Assembly (NCBI RefSeq): GCF_003697845.1
Contig: NZ_RDQE01000005.1
Coordinates: forward strand, 62,001 to 126,000
Reading direction: 5' to 3'
Length of the DNA: 64,000 nucleotides
Source of the DNA: Halobellus captivus
GTDB lineage: Archaea; Halobacteriota; Halobacteria; Halobacteriales; Haloferacaceae
The translations under genes and the position numbers were made by a program. Shown here one piece after another: positions 48,921 to 58,647 of this stretch; the stretch's first letter is position 1; every line of letters starts with the position of its first letter. The notes under the pieces are model-generated. The model saw only the letters and a list, made by a program, of their open reading frames with translations. It ran no database searches and had not been told where the DNA came from.

Positions 48921-49445
48921 TCAGCCGAGCAGGTACCGCAGCTTCGGGCGTTGCTTGACGAACGCGGTGCGCTCGAGGACCGCGTCGAGTCCGTAGTACC
49001 GGCCGGCGGCCAACACGATCACCGTCATGAACAACAGCAGGCCCATGAAGTCGCCGTTGACCACCCCGTTGCCGAAGCCGGCGTTGCCGACCCAGAACAG
49101 GACCATGAAGATCACCCCGCCGAACGCGGCGAGGCGGGTGAGCGCCCCCGCCATGAGCGCCAGCCCGATCAGCGTCTCGAACAGCGGGACGCCGGGCTCG
49201 ATGAGCCACGCGAGGTTGTTCCCCATCCAGACCGGGATGGGGCCGAGCGCCGTGCCCGTCATCTCCTGCATGTACGCCGGGCCGTAGGTGTACGCGAGCC
49301 CGTCCTCGATGAGTTTCGTCACGCCGGCGTGGAAGAACCACCAGCCGGTGGCGACGCGCAGGAACGCGACCCAGTAGGCCGTCCACGGGCCGTCCAGCGC
49401 GAACTCGACGTCCGTCGTCAGGGGATTCCCCGTTTGGTATGACAT
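48921..49445 (-). CDS. DoxX/DoxD-family membrane protein
   Basis: 174 residues from ATG 49445 (MSYQTGNPLTTDVEFAL). Four to five hydrophobic segments: AFLRVATGWWFFHAGVTKLIEDG (the DoxX R-x-x-x-G-x-x-F-x-x-G-x-x-K pattern), LFETLIGLALMAGALTRLAA, FGGVIFMVLFWVGNAGF and LLFMTVIVLAAGRYYGLD. DoxD is the quinone-reducing subunit of thiosulfate:quinone oxidoreductase in Acidianus; in haloarchaea DoxX proteins are mostly unassigned. Heads a two-gene unit. Confidence 0.85.
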   Translation of the reverse strand: MSYQTGNPLTTDVEFALDGPWTAYWVAFLRVATGWWFFHAGVTKLIEDGLAYTYGPAYMQEMTGTALGPIPVWMGNNLAWLIEPGVPLFETLIGLALMAGALTRLAAFGGVIFMVLFWVGNAGFGNGVVNGDFMGLLLFMTVIVLAAGRYYGLDAVLERTAFVKQRPKLRYLLG

Positions 49446-49720
49446 GGGCGTCACCTCACGTGTGGACGTTGCGTCGGAACCGAGTTATACTCCGGCGGCT
49501 ACTCCCACCGGCTGGTAAGCGTTTCGAGGGCGTGAGAACTCGCAACCGTCGAATTCCACGGCCGATCACTGCGGTCGAACCCGAACCGCGATCGTCGATC
49601 GTTCGTGGTGGTTTCGAACGGGATCGGCCGAGCTAGACGCTCGTCGAGGGACCCTGGACGGTGGCGTCGCCGGCGGCTCCGTCGCCGGCTTCCAGAGGCG
49701 CGTAGCGCCTCGCTGCGCCG

Positions 49721-49814
49721 GTGAGCGGGTGCGTCAGCACCCGCGAGCCGACCGCGAGGGACGCGGTGAGCGCTCGGAGAGCGCGAACCGCGAGGCTGGG
49801 GAGGCGTGAGGTGC
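49721..49814 (-). repeat. Dispersed GC-rich intergenic repeat, copy A
   Basis: The minus strand of this stretch matches 61722-61806: shared blocks are GCACCTCACGCCTCC, CCAGCCTCGCGG, CCGCGTCCCTCGCG, CGGCTCGCG and CGCTCAC in the same order, with small gaps. The whole interval 49446-49993 otherwise shows no gene that I can support. Such repeats near tRNA and housekeeping genes recall intergenic repeats of Halorubrum genomes. Confidence 0.55.
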
Positions 49815-49993
49815 GGGGCGGGACTGTGCGGGGCGGGCGTTGGAGGAGCTCCGCTCGACGTGTCCCAGATTCGCGCGGGGAGACGGCGGATCCCACGGAA
49901 CGGATCGATCGAACACTCCGGAACCGGATCCGGGTCGCCGTCATCGGCCCAAAGGGTAAACTCCTTATTCCGGCACCGTTTTTCGAGAAACGC

Positions 49994-50064
49994 GCACCGG
50001 TGGTCTAGTGGTAGGACCTGAGCCTTCCAAGCTCATGGCCCGGGTTCAAATCCCGGCCGGTGCA
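49994..50064 (+). tRNA. tRNA-Gly (anticodon TCC)
   Basis: 71 nt. Acceptor stem GCACCGG (49994-50000) pairs with CCGGTGC (50057-50063), discriminator A at 50064. D-arm TGGTCTAGTGGTAGGAC, anticodon loop CTTCCAA with anticodon TCC, and T-arm GGGTTCAAATCCC are all present. CCA is not encoded. Two partial copies of its 3' end follow within 190 bases. Confidence 0.95.
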
Positions 50065-50155
50065 TTTCTCGAACGAAGTGAGAGAAATCTCCGACGAGTT
50101 TGAACCCTATCAGTCGCGCGCAGCGAACGAAGTGAGCGAGCACGTCTGATTCCGG

Positions 50156-50250
50156 TTCAAATCCCGGCCGGTGCACTCACTTCGTTCGTGCTCCGCCCGT
50201 ACCCCCGCTCGCTCACTTCGTTCGCTCGCGAGGATCCCGGCCGGTGCATT
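50156..50250 (+). repeat. Two extra copies of the tRNA-Gly 3' end
   Basis: Positions 50156-50177 repeat exactly the last 22 bases of tRNA-Gly (50043-50064). Positions 50236-50250 repeat its last 15 bases and are followed by TTCCTCGAACG, which differs by one base from the sequence after the genuine tRNA (TTTCTCGAACG). They look like attachment-site copies left by successive integrations and excisions. The DNA between them holds only short GAAGTGAGCGAGC-type repeats, no gene. Confidence 0.75.
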
Positions 50251-50288
50251 CCTCGAACGTTACAGGGGAACCACAACAGGAGCTATAT

Positions 50289-51371
50289 TCACCAGTCACC
50301 GTCAAATTCGACGGTGAAGTCGTAGTGATCGACCAGTCGGTCGATCTCCCGGCGCTTCTGAACCGAACTCAGATTCGTCTCTACGTAGTATCCACCGGTT
50401 ATCTCGCGAGGCTGGACCATCTCTATCCCATCGATCGATGCCCCTTCGTGTAGAATTGGCCGTGTTCGCCCGGGAATATACGGGAATTCACCGATCTTGG
50501 AGACGATCGAATGCTCCCTCACGAGGTAATCGACCGCTTCGACGAACGTCTCTGCCTGCTGGTCGCCACGAAATTCGGCGATCAGATCGTCTCCGTTAGC
50601 AAACGCGATCAGATACTCGGTACCAGTCGAGTCGTTTCGGTCACTATGATGGTCTCGTAGCGTCTCCGTCCCTTCCGGGTCACGACGTTCGTTCTGTCCG
50701 CTATCGATTTCGCGTTCGATCTCCGTGACCAGTCGGTCGATGAGTTCCTTGGACTCCGACTCGGCAAGCGAGGCGATCGATCCGGAAACCTCCTCGATGA
50801 GTACTTCTACTAACTCTCTCGCGAGTTCGTCTTTCCGCGTTTCGAGTTTCTCCGTAGCTTCCCGAAGTTCGTTTATTCGTTCGAGTTTTTCTCGTCCCTC
50901 CCCCGACTCGATGTCGTCTTTCGTGTATGCCTCTAGCAGCGTCGATCGGTCTTCGAGAGCCTCCAAGTCGGCAGTACCGACGCGTCTGACACTGACTTCG
51001 GATCCCGTGACCCGCCGCTGAAAGAACCGATACTTCTCCGCGTTCGTGAGGATACCGTAGTTGACGTTCTTGTTGGACATGTACGACGACAACTGTTCCT
51101 CGTGGTCGTCGTTCAGCGGTGTATCGACTCCTTTCGCTTCTAGGAACGCGACCGGTGTTCCCTCGAGAACGAGCGCGTAATCGACCTTGTACGTCCGGCC
51201 AAACGCCTTGACGGAGTACTCTAGTTGAGTATTCTCCGGGATTTTCCAATCGAGGAGCGTCAGGAAACTCTGTAGAATCGCTGCCTTCGTATTGGCTTCA
51301 TCCATCTGCGGTGCCGCCTCGATCGTCGATCGAGCGTCTTCCACGTATTCGGCTACCGCATCGTCGTCCAT
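50289..51371 (-). CDS. Protein with type I restriction HsdR N-terminal nuclease domain
   Basis: 360 residues from ATG 51371 (MDDDAVAEYVEDARSTI). The N-terminal part matches HSDR_N-type PD-(D/E)xK nucleases: TKAAILQSFLTLLDWKIP, YSVKAFGRTYKVDYALVLEGTPVAFLEAKG (Asp, then Glu-x-Lys, ~80-95) and NYGILTNAEKYRFFQ. A coiled coil (~165-210) and an unrecognised C-terminal domain follow; helicase motifs are absent, so it is not a full restriction subunit. AT-richer than its neighbours and located just beyond the duplicated tRNA-Gly ends, so it was probably acquired. Role in defence is inferred. Confidence 0.8.
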   Translation of the reverse strand: MDDDAVAEYVEDARSTIEAAPQMDEANTKAAILQSFLTLLDWKIPENTQLEYSVKAFGRTYKVDYALVLEGTPVAFLEAKGVDTPLNDDHEEQLSSYMSNKNVNYGILTNAEKYRFFQRRVTGSEVSVRRVGTADLEALEDRSTLLEAYTKDDIESGEGREKLERINELREATEKLETRKDELARELVEVLIEEVSGSIASLAESESKELIDRLVTEIEREIDSGQNERRDPEGTETLRDHHSDRNDSTGTEYLIAFANGDDLIAEFRGDQQAETFVEAVDYLVREHSIVSKIGEFPYIPGRTRPILHEGASIDGIEMVQPREITGGYYVETNLSSVQKRREIDRLVDHYDFTVEFDGDW

Positions 51372-51439
51372 GAATACGGAACAGTTCACGAGAGAGTCAT
51401 ATCAAGGTTTATCAGTAGCCCGGGATCGAAAGCCCCAGT

Positions 51440-52210
51440 CTACAAACTCGCGCCGCCGTCGACCAACACCGTCTCGCCGGTCACGTAGCTCGCCTCCGTC
51501 GAGGCGAGATAGAGGTACGCGCCGCGTAAGTCCGCGGGCGTCCCGGCTCGGGACGGGAGCCCCTCGCTCTCCCCGATCTCGCCCGCCTCCTCGGACCAGC
51601 CCTCGCGGATCTCGGTGGCGATCGGTCCCGGCGCGACCGCGTTCACCCTGATCCCGTGGCGGTCGAGCTCGAGTGCGGCACTTCGCGTGAGCATCCGGAT
51701 CCCGCCCTTCGTCGTCGCGTAGTGGGAGTGGTTCCACTCCGCGCGCTCGGCCGTCGTCGACGACGTGTTCACGATCGCCCCCTCGACGCCGCGGTCGATC
51801 ATGTCCCTGGCGGCCAGTTGCGTCCCGAAGAACGCGCCACGGAGGTTGACGCCGTGGACGAAGTCGAACGTCTCCGGCGTGACGTCGAGAAACTCGGCGC
51901 TTCGGTGGACGCCGGCGTTGTTCACCATCACGTCGACGCCGCCGAACTCGCGGGCCGCCTCGATCACCGCCTCGATCTGTGCCGGATCGGAGACGTCGGT
52001 CTCGACGAACTCGGCGGTTCCGCCGCGCTCCTCGATGACCTCGTGTGTGGGCGTCTCGGCGTCGACGTCCTTCGGCACTGCGCGGACGTCGGCGTTGATC
52101 ACGGTCGCGCCCGCGTCGCCGAACCCCGTCGCGACCGCGCGACCGATACCGCTCGATCCCCCCGTGACCACGACCGTGTCGCCGGAGAAGTCCGCGTCGA
52201 TGGTTCCCAT
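51440..52210 (-). CDS. Short-chain dehydrogenase/reductase
   Basis: 256 residues from ATG 52210 (MGTIDADFSGDTVVVTGGSS). NAD(P)-binding TGGSSGIGRAV (~16-26), NNAGVH (~85), catalytic Ser in VNTSSTTAE and Tyr-x3-Lys in HYATTKGG, then NAVAPGPIATEI. Classical FabG-like SDR ending with SYVTGETVLVDGGASL. Substrate unknown; a 3-oxoacyl or sugar alcohol reductase is likely. An Arg-containing second strand is not evident (NADVRAVP), which favours NAD+ via Asp. Confidence 0.9.
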   Translation of the reverse strand: MGTIDADFSGDTVVVTGGSSGIGRAVATGFGDAGATVINADVRAVPKDVDAETPTHEVIEERGGTAEFVETDVSDPAQIEAVIEAAREFGGVDVMVNNAGVHRSAEFLDVTPETFDFVHGVNLRGAFFGTQLAARDMIDRGVEGAIVNTSSTTAERAEWNHSHYATTKGGIRMLTRSAALELDRHGIRVNAVAPGPIATEIREGWSEEAGEIGESEGLPSRAGTPADLRGAYLYLASTEASYVTGETVLVDGGASL

Positions 52211-52313
52211 ACGGAGGGTCGGCGACGCCGGATCAAAAGGGTTGGCGTCGCGTCTCACTCGTCGGGTCGTCGATCCGGGTCGGGAGCCGCCGGCCTCCTA
52301 CGACCGACCCGAT

Positions 52314-53396
52314 TCAGTCGTCGTCCGCCGCCGCCTCCGCCGACGGCGACCCCCGCGGCCCGCCGGCGTGGCCCTCGTGGGCGACGGCGGTCGCCAGAAG
52401 CTCCGGCGAGATGGCGGGCACCTCCGCCTCGCTCACGGGGCCGTCGCGCGCGATGGTCTCCTTCGAACGCGGGAACTCGCGGATCTCCTTGTGGATCGCG
52501 AGGCCGGCCTTCGCGCCCTGACCCATCGCGACCGGGATCTGGTTGTGACCGGGGGTGACGTCGCCGACCGCGAAGACGCCGTCGACGCTCGTGCGGCCGT
52601 GGTCGTCGACGTCGATCCGGCCGTCCTCGGTCAGCTCACAGCCGAGCGACTCCGCGAGGGCGGTGTTGTAGTCGGAGCCGTACATCGGGAACCCGCCGCG
52701 GTACTCCCGACGGGTGCCGTCCTCGAACTCCAGGGCCTCCAGCCAGCCGGAGTCGGGGTCGTTCTCGACGCCCGACACCTCCTCGTGGACCACCTCGATC
52801 GGGTGTGCCTCGAGCTGTGCCGCGGTCTCGTCGCTCCAGGTCGGCTCCGCCCCGCGGGTCAACAGGTCCACGTCGTCGGTGACGTTGAGCATGATCATCG
52901 CGACGTGGGCGGCCGCCTCGCCGTGGCCCATCACGTACACCGGCTCGTCGACGAACATGTACGCGTCACAGTGGAGACAGTAGTGGAGTCCCTTGCCGGT
53001 GCGGGGCAGGGGGGGATCGGGTCGCTTATCGGAGAACCCGGTCGCGAGCACGACCCGCTCGGCCGTGAACTCGTCGTCGCCGGCGACGAGCCTGAAGCGG
53101 TCGTCGCCGTCCTCCTCGTCGTCGATCCTGTCTATCGACTCGACGAACCCGCGCTCGAAGTCGCCGCCGTAGGAAGCCACCTGCTCGCGGGCGGTCGCGA
53201 GGAACTCGTTGCCGGAGGTCTCCTCGGTGACGCCGATCACGTTGTGGGTGTCGGCCATCATCGCGGCGCGGCCGCCGCCGCGGTCGATCAGCACCGTCTC
53301 GTGGCCGAGTCGCGCGCCGTACAGCGCCGTCGTCAATCCGGCCGGACCGCCGCCAACGACCGCGACGTCGTAAGCGTTCTCGTCGGAAGCACTCAT
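52314..53396 (-). CDS. FAD-dependent thioredoxin-reductase-like oxidoreductase
   Basis: 360 residues from ATG 53396 (MSASDENAYDVAVVGGGPAG). The FAD site GGGPAGLTTALYGARLGHET, the redox pair HYCLHCDAY (Cys-x2-Cys, ~140), the second nucleotide-binding VYVMGHGEAAAHVA, and GVFAVGDVTPGHNQIPVAMG (FAD-binding end) are seen. The NADPH-binding loop reads GHGEAA rather than GGGDSA, so the reductant may not be NADPH. Acidic Ala-rich tail. Probable thiol-disulfide reductase in the cytoplasm. Confidence 0.88.
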   Translation of the reverse strand: MSASDENAYDVAVVGGGPAGLTTALYGARLGHETVLIDRGGGRAAMMADTHNVIGVTEETSGNEFLATAREQVASYGGDFERGFVESIDRIDDEEDGDDRFRLVAGDDEFTAERVVLATGFSDKRPDPPLPRTGKGLHYCLHCDAYMFVDEPVYVMGHGEAAAHVAMIMLNVTDDVDLLTRGAEPTWSDETAAQLEAHPIEVVHEEVSGVENDPDSGWLEALEFEDGTRREYRGGFPMYGSDYNTALAESLGCELTEDGRIDVDDHGRTSVDGVFAVGDVTPGHNQIPVAMGQGAKAGLAIHKEIREFPRSKETIARDGPVSEAEVPAISPELLATAVAHEGHAGGPRGSPSAEAAADDD

Positions 53397-53487
53397 TGTC
53401 GGTGCTACGAGTCGGACGGGGTTAAATGTCCATGAGGTGTGCGCGTCCCTCGACCAGCCGCGTCGACGGCCGGCGGTCAGGGAATTT

Positions 53488-53832
53488 ATGCTCGCCGGGC
53501 GCGTGCGTCCGGTCGTGTCCGGACGCCTCGTCGCCGCGATCGCCCTCCTCCTCGTCGGCACCGTCGCCGACGTGTGGTCGACGTACCTCGCGATCTCGAC
53601 GGGCGAGTTCGTCGAGGGGTCGCCGGTCGGCAGGACGTTCATCACGTGGCTCGGCCCGCTCCGCGGCATGTTGGTCACGAAGGCGCTCGGGATGGTCGTG
53701 ATCGGGATCCCGGTCGCGGTCGCGGGCGGGAGCCGCCGGCTCGTGGCCACGGTGATGTGTGCGGGCGTCGGCGCGATATCGCTTCTCGCGGCCGGCAGGA
53801 ACCTGCTCCTCGTCGCGGGCTACTGGCCCTGA
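53488..53832 (+). CDS. Small membrane protein, four helices, DUF5658-like
   Basis: 114 residues from ATG 53488 (MLAGRVRPVVSGRLVAAIAL). Hydrophobic segments alternate with RR motifs; VADVWSTYLAISTGEFVEGSP resembles DUF5658-type proteins (D-x-x-S/T-T after helix one). TTTATG immediately at the start suggests a leaderless or short-leader mRNA. Function unknown. Confidence 0.6.
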   Translation: MLAGRVRPVVSGRLVAAIALLLVGTVADVWSTYLAISTGEFVEGSPVGRTFITWLGPLRGMLVTKALGMVVIGIPVAVAGGSRRLVATVMCAGVGAISLLAAGRNLLLVAGYWP

Positions 53833-53854
53833 CCGGACGGTCGATTCCGCGTCG

Positions 53855-54601
53855 TCACTCCCCGCGATACAGCCGTTCGCCGGTCCGCTCCGGCAACCCC
53901 TCGCGCTCGACCGCCTCGGCGACGCGGTCGACGTCGTAGGCGACCCGTCTGAGGTCGACCTCGCCGGCGTCGACGTCGAGCACCGCGTAGGCGGCGTCCG
54001 GGTCGCCGTCGCGGGGCTGGCCGACGCTTCCCGGATTGACGACGAGCCGTCCGTCGATCGACCGGGCCCCCTGGACGTGGGTGTGACCGAGCACGAGGCC
54101 GTCGAAGTCGCCGCCCGAGCCACGGTCACCGCTCGAGTCGCGGTCGCCTCCCGCGTCGTCCGGCGCATCGTCGGCGAGCGCGTCGAGGTGCCGGTCGAGC
54201 GCCGGGAACTCCTCGGGGTAGACGTACGCGTCCTCGCGATCGGGCGCGGGATGCGAGTGGACCAGATGGTATCGGCCGTCCGCGAACCACGTCGCTCGCG
54301 GAAGCGAGGCGAGCCACGCGAGACCCTCCGTCGAAAGTTCGCGTTTCGCGTGTTCGAGCCCGGCCTCGGCCATCCGGTTGGCGCGGTACCGCTCGGGCGT
54401 CTCGACGGTCCGGTCGTGGTTGCCGCGAACCGTCGCCGCGGAGACCTCGCGAACGCGCGCGAGACACTCGGCGGGCCACGGGTTGTAGCCGATCACGTCG
54501 CCGGCACAGACGACCGTCTCGACCGGCGGCATGTCCTCGAGCACCGCCTCCAGCGCGGGCAGGTTCGCGTGGACGTCCGAGAGGAGTCCGACCTTCATCA
54601 C
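53855..54601 (-). CDS. Metallophosphoesterase (YfcE/MJ0936 type)
   Basis: 248 residues. Metal motifs: GLLSDVHANLPALEAVL (Asp-x-His), CAGDVIGYNPWP (Gly-Asp), VRGNHDRTV (Gly-Asn-His-Asp), HLVHSHPAP, and LVLGHTHVQGARSI (Gly-His-x-His), followed by VVNPGSVGQPRDG. A halophile-type insert rich in Asp/Gly (DDAGGDRDSSGDRGSGGD) precedes the last motif. Soluble phosphodiesterase of unknown substrate; not closely similar to the Rpe-like enzyme at 272-1069. Confidence 0.9.
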   Translation of the reverse strand: MMKVGLLSDVHANLPALEAVLEDMPPVETVVCAGDVIGYNPWPAECLARVREVSAATVRGNHDRTVETPERYRANRMAEAGLEHAKRELSTEGLAWLASLPRATWFADGRYHLVHSHPAPDREDAYVYPEEFPALDRHLDALADDAPDDAGGDRDSSGDRGSGGDFDGLVLGHTHVQGARSIDGRLVVNPGSVGQPRDGDPDAAYAVLDVDAGEVDLRRVAYDVDRVAEAVEREGLPERTGERLYRGE

Positions 54602-54720
54602 GCGACCGTTCGGGATCGAGACCGGAATAGCTTCGGTCGGCGTTCGTCGGAACGCACGAGGCGGCGGCCGCTCCGTCCCCCGCCCGAGGGCTTATCCTCG
54701 CGGGACCGAAGGAACCGCCA

Positions 54721-55419
54721 ATGGCACCGACCCTCCTCAACGCCGCGCTCGGCGCGTTGCTCGCGGCGGCGCTCCTCGGACCGGCGTTCGACCGGCGATC
54801 GGTCGCGGTCGTCGTCGCGGCCGCCCTCCTACCGAACCTCGACGCGGTCGCAAGCCTCGCGATCGCTGGCGCGACGAACGCGCTCGCTCACAACGTCTGG
54901 GTCCCGATCGCGCTCGCGGGGCTCCTCTACTGGGACACGGCGCTTCGCGACCGGTCCGTTCTCCGCGAGCGGTACGGCTGGCGGGGCGTGCGGATCGGTT
55001 GGGTCGCGCTCGCCGGGTTCGCGCTCGCCGGGATCGCCCCGGACCTCTTCGCCGAACCGGGCGTGAGCCTGCTGTACCCCGTCGAGAACGTCTACTACGT
55101 CGTCGACGGCCTCCTGCTGTTCTCGACGCAGGACGGCGTCGTACAGACGTTCGTCTCGACGACCGCCGACGCCCCCGGCGTCCTCCCGTTCGAGAGCCCG
55201 GGGACGACCGAAACGCACGCCGTCCCGACGTGGGTGAACCCCGACGGCCGGCCGGGGCTCGCGCTCGGAAGCGAGCGGCGGCTCGTCCTCGTCGACGCCG
55301 GGTGGCAGGCGGTCGTCGTCGCGAGCGCGGTCGCGTCGCTCGCGGTCCGGTTCCGACCGTGGACACGAGCGGGAACCGAGGCCGCTCCGGAGGGATCCGT
55401 GAAGGAGACGAGCCGATAG
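54721..55419 (+). CDS. Membrane-bound metal-dependent-hydrolase-like protein (degenerate copy)
   Basis: 232 residues, four to five membrane segments: MAPTLLNAALGALLAAALLG, VVAAALLPNLDAVASL, NALAHNVWVPIALAGLLYWD and VALAGFALAGIAPDLF. It is collinear with the following gene (shared SVLRERYGWRGVRIGWVAL / SLLRERVTERGVRIAWVAL block and the VQTFV region) but lacks its first His (NAAL against HAGF) and the terminal His-rich motif, so it may be catalytically inactive. The stop directly abuts the next gene's ATG. Confidence 0.75.
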   Translation: MAPTLLNAALGALLAAALLGPAFDRRSVAVVVAAALLPNLDAVASLAIAGATNALAHNVWVPIALAGLLYWDTALRDRSVLRERYGWRGVRIGWVALAGFALAGIAPDLFAEPGVSLLYPVENVYYVVDGLLLFSTQDGVVQTFVSTTADAPGVLPFESPGTTETHAVPTWVNPDGRPGLALGSERRLVLVDAGWQAVVVASAVASLAVRFRPWTRAGTEAAPEGSVKETSR

Positions 55420-56094
55420 ATGGTCTCCACGATCGTCCACGCCGGGTTCGCGCTGGTGCTCGCGGCGGGACTGTTGCGGGGCGACTACGACCGGCGGGCG
55501 CTCGCGGTCGTCCTCGCCGTGGTCCTCCTGCCCGAGGCCGACTCGTTTCTCGGTCCGGTCATGTCCGGAGCGCATCGAACCGTCGGTCACAACTTCACGT
55601 TCCCGGCGGCGGCCGCGTTCCTGATCTACTACGACACCCGGATGCGCGGACAGTCCCTCCTCCGCGAACGCGTCACGGAGCGCGGCGTCCGGATCGCCTG
55701 GGTGGCGCTTTTCGTCCACGTCTTCGCACACGTCTCGCTCGATTGGGCGCACCTCGACGGCGTGAACGTTCTGTGGCCGCTCCACGACTCCTTCTTCCGA
55801 CTGGAGGGCGAGCTGTTCTGGTCCTCGGTCGACGGCCTGGTCCAGACGTTCGTCGATGTCGATCTCGACCCGGAGACGGGGAGCCGGCGGGTCGACGCCG
55901 GGAGCACGGGAACCACGCAGTCGGTCCACGTGAACAACCCGGTCGAGCCGGACGACCCGGAGGCGCTCGCGGAGGCGGAGACGATAGACCGGCGTTTCCC
56001 GGTCGCGGGGCGCGGATGGCGGCTCTACCTCGTCGGGCTCGGGTTGTTCACCGTGATCGCCCGGCGACTTCAGAACGATCCGCCGGCGGAGTGA
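55420..56094 (+). CDS. Membrane-bound metal-dependent hydrolase (DUF457/YdjM-like)
   Basis: 224 residues. Candidate metal ligands: His in MVSTIVHAGFALVLA, Glu/Asp in LLPEADSFLGPV, His in HRTVGHNFTF and the cluster HVFAHVSLDWAHLDGVNVLWPL (~105-125), the usual pattern of this family. Four to five membrane helices. Function in any organism is poorly defined; a phospholipid or membrane hydrolase is assumed. Tandem paralogue of the preceding gene with no gap, so one transcript. Confidence 0.8.
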   Translation: MVSTIVHAGFALVLAAGLLRGDYDRRALAVVLAVVLLPEADSFLGPVMSGAHRTVGHNFTFPAAAAFLIYYDTRMRGQSLLRERVTERGVRIAWVALFVHVFAHVSLDWAHLDGVNVLWPLHDSFFRLEGELFWSSVDGLVQTFVDVDLDPETGSRRVDAGSTGTTQSVHVNNPVEPDDPEALAEAETIDRRFPVAGRGWRLYLVGLGLFTVIARRLQNDPPAE

Positions 56095-56148
56095 CTCGGG
56101 AGTACGAACGAGTCGTCACGCCGCAAAACGAGAGAGAACCCCGCTACC

Positions 56149-58647
56149 TCAGAAGAGGTAGAAGAGCGGGAAGAGGAAGACCCAGACGATGTCGACGAAG
56201 TGCCAGTAGAGCCCGAAGTACTCGATCGGCCGCTCGTCGTCCATGTAGTGTCCGTGCCACGCCCGGTAGAACAGGAACCCGGCGATCAACAGCCCGCCGA
56301 CCACGTGGACGCCGTGCAATCCCGTCGTCACGTAGTAGATCGACGCCTGGACCGGGTCGCCGTGGGAGTTCTCCGCGATCGTGACGCCCACGTCGTAGAT
56401 CTCGTGGTGCCACTCCCACATCTTGATCGCGAGGAACGTCAGCCCCAACGCGATCGTCGTCCCGAGCGACGCGAGCAGCCCCTTCCGGCTGTTGCGGTGG
56501 GCCGCCACCAGCGCGAGGATCACCGTGAACGACGAGGTCAACAACACGAACGTGTTGATCAGTCCCGGCAGCGACTCGGTCAGCGGCGACCACTCCCGCC
56601 ACCCGGCGTTGTACCGGATGAACACCGCCGCCGAGATGAACGCGCCGAACACGATCACGTCCGAGGCCAGGAAGAACCACATCCCCAGTTTCACCTTCTC
56701 GACGCCGTTGAACGGCCACCGCTCGGCGAACTCGGACGGCGGCGCGTAGAAGTCCTCCAGTCCCCACTTCACGCCGGTGTACACGAGCCCGAGCAACCCG
56801 AGGGCCGCCAACGCGGGATACACCGGGTTGCTGATCGTCACCGGCGTCGTCGCCAGCGAGTCGGCAACCCCGATCGAGATCGAGTCGTTGAACCCGGACA
56901 GCCCGAGGAACATAACGAGCGTCGCGAACGAGAGCGCGATCGGCCAGATGCTCGCGTGGCTCGGGTGTTTGTCCCAGTACGGATACTCGCGGATGTGATC
57001 GGAGTGGCTGTCGCCGCCGTCGGTGGCGGCGTTGCCGTTCTCGTCGGCTTTCACCGCCGGACCGCCGTCCGGAATATAATCCTTCACGAACTCCAGTTTC
57101 CCGGAGGCGTAGGAGGGGCGGTTCGGCCAGTTCTCCAGCGGCGGCGGCGAGGAAACCGCCCACTCCGCCGTCCGCGAGTAGTCCCACGGATTATCGCCCG
57201 CCTCGGGACCCGAGACGAACGACTTCAGGAAGTTGTAGAACATGATGAAGAAGGAGAACCCGAGCAGGAACGCCCCGATCGTCCCGATCTGGTGGAAGAG
57301 CTGGAACTCGGGGTTGTACTCGAACACCCGACGGGGCGTCTCCCACCCGAGGAACATGGAGGCGTAGACGGCGTTGAAGCCGATGAAGAACACGGCGAAG
57401 TGGACCTTGCCGAGGAACTCGTCGTACATCTTCCCCGTCATCTTCGGGAACCAGTAGTAGGCCCCGCCGAACAGCGCGGTCGCGCCGCCGAACATGACGT
57501 AGTGGAAGTGCGCGACAACCCAGTAGGTGCCGCGGAACTCGTAGTCGAGGACGATGGCGCCGAGGAAGACGCCCGTGATTCCCCCGAGGATGAACAGCAA
57601 CAGCGCGCCGAACGCGAACAGGAACGGCGTGGTGAACTGGATGCGGCCCTTCATCAGCGTGTAGATGAGCGAGAAGACGATCAGGTCGAACGGCAACGAG
57701 ATCCCGATGGTCGTCGCCATCATCAGCGTCTTGATCTCGAGATTGATCGTCGTCAGGAACATGTGGTGCATCCACACGAGGAACGACTGAACGGAGATCA
57801 GACAGATGGCGATGATGACCCACTTGCGGCCGACGAGCCGACGGCCGGAGAACGTCTGGAACAGCTCGAGCATGACTCCCAAGGCGGGGAAGAAGACGAT
57901 GTACACCTCGGGATGTCCGAAGAACCAGAAGAGGTGACCCCACAGCAGGGATCCCCCCTCGGTCGCCGAGAAGTAGACGCTCCCGAGCACCCGGTCGGAC
58001 GCGAGAATGAGCCCGACGGCAAGCACCGCGGCGAAGGCGAAGAGCATCATCCAGACGGTCGCGAGCATCGACCACGTGAACATCGGCATGTCCATGATGC
58101 CCATCCCCTCCGCACGCGAGTGGTGGATCGAGGTGAGGAAGTTCACCGTCGACGCGGTGACGCCGATGACGAACATCGCGAGCGCCAACACCGCCCCGGT
58201 CGAGCCGATGCTCGGCGTGTACATCGGGACGTTGAGCGGCGCGTACATCGTCCAGCCGGCACTCAGCGTGCCGCCCTGGAAGAAGCTCACCGCCAGCAGG
58301 ATCCCCGAGAAGAGATACATCCAGTAGGAGAGGGCGTTCAGCCGGGGGAACGCGAGGTCGTCGGCGCCGATCTGGAGCGGAACGAAGTAGTTCGCGAAGC
58401 CGAACGCGAACGGCGAGAGGAACCAGAACACCATGATCAACCCGTGGGCGGTGACCGCTTCGTTGTACGCCAGCCCGGAGAGGACCTGGTTGGCTGGGTC
58501 CCACAGCTGGACGCGGATCAGAAGCGCCAGAACCCCGCCGAAGAGCAGGAAGAACAGCGCCGTGATCAGGTAGAGGATCCCGATGTCCTTGTGGTTGGTC
58601 GTGACGAGCCAGCGGCGGACCGAGGTCGTCGGCGGGAGCTCGCTCAT
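56149..58647 (-). CDS. Haem-copper oxidase, subunits I and III fused
   Basis: 832 residues. Subunit [19 protein letters not shown] near the start, [34 protein letters not shown] (Cu-B His and cross-linked Tyr), MHHMFLT and [17 protein letters not shown] (haem ligands). From about residue 640 subunit III follows: [22 protein letters not shown] and [22 protein letters not shown]. It reduces O2 to water and pumps protons (A-type). The fusion is shared by several haloarchaea. The start overlaps the subunit II stop (ATGA). Confidence 0.95.
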   Translation of the reverse strand: MSELPPTTSVRRWLVTTNHKDIGILYLITALFFLLFGGVLALLIRVQLWDPANQVLSGLAYNEAVTAHGLIMVFWFLSPFAFGFANYFVPLQIGADDLAFPRLNALSYWMYLFSGILLAVSFFQGGTLSAGWTMYAPLNVPMYTPSIGSTGAVLALAMFVIGVTASTVNFLTSIHHSRAEGMGIMDMPMFTWSMLATVWMMLFAFAAVLAVGLILASDRVLGSVYFSATEGGSLLWGHLFWFFGHPEVYIVFFPALGVMLELFQTFSGRRLVGRKWVIIAICLISVQSFLVWMHHMFLTTINLEIKTLMMATTIGISLPFDLIVFSLIYTLMKGRIQFTTPFLFAFGALLLFILGGITGVFLGAIVLDYEFRGTYWVVAHFHYVMFGGATALFGGAYYWFPKMTGKMYDEFLGKVHFAVFFIGFNAVYASMFLGWETPRRVFEYNPEFQLFHQIGTIGAFLLGFSFFIMFYNFLKSFVSGPEAGDNPWDYSRTAEWAVSSPPPLENWPNRPSYASGKLEFVKDYIPDGGPAVKADENGNAATDGGDSHSDHIREYPYWDKHPSHASIWPIALSFATLVMFLGLSGFNDSISIGVADSLATTPVTISNPVYPALAALGLLGLVYTGVKWGLEDFYAPPSEFAERWPFNGVEKVKLGMWFFLASDVIVFGAFISAAVFIRYNAGWREWSPLTESLPGLINTFVLLTSSFTVILALVAAHRNSRKGLLASLGTTIALGLTFLAIKMWEWHHEIYDVGVTIAENSHGDPVQASIYYVTTGLHGVHVVGGLLIAGFLFYRAWHGHYMDDERPIEYFGLYWHFVDIVWVFLFPLFYLF

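Noticed and set aside
50156-50250. Possible additional tRNA-Gly genes
   Set aside because: The copies contain only the last 22 and 15 bases of the tRNA.
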